From Trichobilharzia regenti (Eukaryota; Platyhelminthes; Trematoda; Strigeidida; Schistosomatidae), in NCBI GenBank assembly GCA_944472135.2, contig OX235264.1, positions 88,422,319-88,486,318 on the forward strand: a DNA stretch of 64,000 nt, written 5' to 3'. A program made the position numbers and the translations under genes. The notes beneath the pieces were generated by a model. That model did not search any database and had not been told where the DNA came from. It saw only the letters and a program-made list of their open reading frames with translations. Positions 62,331 to 64,000 of this stretch are shown piece by piece. Numbering within the stretch: position 1 is the first letter of the stretch; each line of letters starts with the position of its first letter.

Positions 62331-64000
62331 CTAAATTGAGTGGCTCAGAAGGATTCGTTCTAGAAAAGTGATACAGAACAAAAAATAAAACATTGGTTTT
62401 TGAACTGAGGTTTGTAACAATACACAGCTTGTATTTACTTCCATGATAGCATTTTACTCACACTTATATTAAATGGCTTAACTATAGGAGGCACAAATAT
62501 ACTAGCATAGATCCCACCACTCCATGATAAGAAACAGTTAATTGTGTATAAGTTAACCAGAAGTTTTTAGTATACTCAGTTAGAATTTATTCTAAGTCAA
62601 AACTTACACCTGTTCACCACTAAATGGTTCTCAGAAATCATGATTTCACTGATCATTCAGTACTGGTAGATAAAGCTTAGTGGTGGTAACTGTCAGGAGG
62701 ACAACTCACACACTAAAATTGCCCATATATTGCATAAATTTACGGTATATCATCAGAGATTAAAGTCCCCAGCACATAGAGAATGCAGATATGGATAACA
62801 ATAACAATTTACAAATAAATAAAAGTTCAGATGTAACTAGCGCAACTTATAAATTAGATAAAAGTTAAATTTTAACTATGAATAATAATATTTCATTGTG
62901 TCACCTTCTTTTGTTTTGCGTGAAATTATTCCATTTTACTGTTGTGAAAACTTAAATCTGTTTGACCAACTTCACGCTTTAATTACTAAAAGCCAGCTGT
63001 TATATTATTTACTACTAAAGAGTTCACAGTTGAACCACTCTAGTACACTTTACAGACTTTAACTGCGTATACGCCTCTTTAGGAAGACCAAAAGTTCATA
63101 CATAATATTTAAAAACTTATCACACACTTTTATTCGCGTAAAACCGTAGTCAAGCACTTAGGTGTTATTCTGTTAAATTAGTAGTCAACTTTGAGTTTTT
63201 GTGTTCAAGTAGTTAGTTCTATTTAAATAAAATTCAGGGTAAAATTCTGATAAGGTTATATCCTCAATACTTCTTTTGTCCTGTTAAGTCGTTTACTTCT
63301 CATTTGCATAGACTCTGGATTAAAATTGATTAACCCCATATAACACGTATTAGTGAACAAAAATGTAGCTACAGTAATGAGAATAAAATCAAGCACATAG
63401 GTTAAAATTTATTGAAAAAAGATATGGTGGCATTATTAAAGTTTATATCACCGCTTTCTTCATGATGACACTAACCCAGGGACCGAAAAAGTATTCTTAG
63501 TTGTTTGACTTATGTATTTGCATTCCCTTTTGGCCTTTACTTATCTAGACAGTTTAATTCCTGTTACACAATAAGTTTGCTTAACCCTAAGGTTACCCAT
63601 TATTTATGACTTCTGTTTCTGTTCCATCAAAAATTGGCATTATTTAGAGTGTCATCCAGAAGCACCGGATATCTACCTTGTCTTAGTTCTGCACTCTGCT
63701 ATTATACACCTATGATACAACAATAAATTTTGAAAATTAGGTCACTGTTCAGAAAAATCTGTCCGCGTCTTTTTGACGAATGTGCGATTCCAACGATATT
63801 TGTAACTGCAAAATGTTTACAGCTCTATGGATATTAGTTAAAATTAAAAATAGTGTAGCGCAATTTACTATCTATAACTGGCTAATAGCAATGACCACTC
63901 TACATTACATAAAAAAATTCCTTAGAACGTTAATCACTTTTGACTTACATACTTAAGTTTATTGCTCACTGGCATTTATAGTTGCATGCTATTCATTCTG
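62331..64000. other. Upstream of ERC exon 1: intron or 5' region, unassigned
   Basis: A strong acceptor ends exactly at 62331, so this is more likely an intron after a non-coding first exon than a promoter. No CpG-rich stretch, no coding block in phase and no repeat from the families above. Confidence 0.45.

Larger units (their letters stand above)
57093..60527 (+). mobile_element. Penelope-like retroelement, nearly complete
   Basis: Element of 3435 bp between exact 13-bp duplications. A 680-codon reading frame encodes reverse transcriptase and GIY-YIG endonuclease. It is framed by long inverted repeats: 57093-57445 against 60105-60456, plus a separated arm piece 57620-57660 against 60058-60095. 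A copy of the outermost right end (GATCAAGATTTGACCGGATA) lies inside, at 57545-57600, so the terminal repeat is permuted, as is common for Penelope elements. A GT microsatellite (57486-57523) interrupts the left arm. The ORF N-terminus is frame-shifted. Schistosome Penelope elements are known, but I cannot assign a named one. Confidence 0.92.

Overview
The window looks like genomic DNA of a schistosome-type trematode. It is AT-rich, non-bacterial sequence in which conserved coding blocks of about 100 to 900 bases sit on one strand between good splice sites. The introns are packed with tRNA-derived SINEs carrying hammerhead-ribozyme motifs, RTE-like non-LTR retrotransposon tails, Penelope-like elements and a BEL/Pao LTR element. 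That combination is typical of Schistosoma. Species is not resolved from sequence alone.

One host gene fills the window on the minus strand: the homologue of the presynaptic active-zone scaffold ELKS/ERC/CAST (Bruchpilot family). Twelve exons between 62330 and 5899 join without a phase conflict into 3061 nt, giving 1020 complete codons plus one base. The 3' end of the gene lies before base 1, and the 5' UTR or promoter lies above 62330. Exon 1 has a low-complexity N-terminus and the conserved FWSPELK block; exons 2 to 12 are almost entirely coiled coil. Intron 6 uses a GC-AG donor.

Introns, in gene order. Intron 1 (55378-61415) holds a nearly complete Penelope-like element with a 13-bp target duplication (57093-60527) and a relic of a second Penelope family (55569-56280). 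Intron 2 (47774-54873) holds hammerhead SINEs and older repeats. Intron 3 (38390-47665) holds a BEL/Pao element (42348-46676) with 644-bp LTRs, a TCTAC duplication and a large internal pol deletion. Intron 4 (29915-38218) holds a non-LTR reverse-transcriptase fragment, SINEs and AT microsatellites. Intron 5 (26729-29746) holds a 0.5-kb foldback made only of Penelope ends. Introns 6 to 10 and the open intron below 5898 hold tRNA-like SINEs of three families, inverted SINE pairs, LINE tails and a second palindromic Penelope relic (13540-14260).

The most interesting layer is the ribozyme and retroelement one. Two unrelated element classes carry type I hammerhead layouts with very short self-complementary stem III. 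One SINE family shares its 3' tail with the RTE-like LINE, suggesting a LINE-SINE partnership. I found no evidence for a wholly new multi-gene system. The host protein itself is recognisable throughout.
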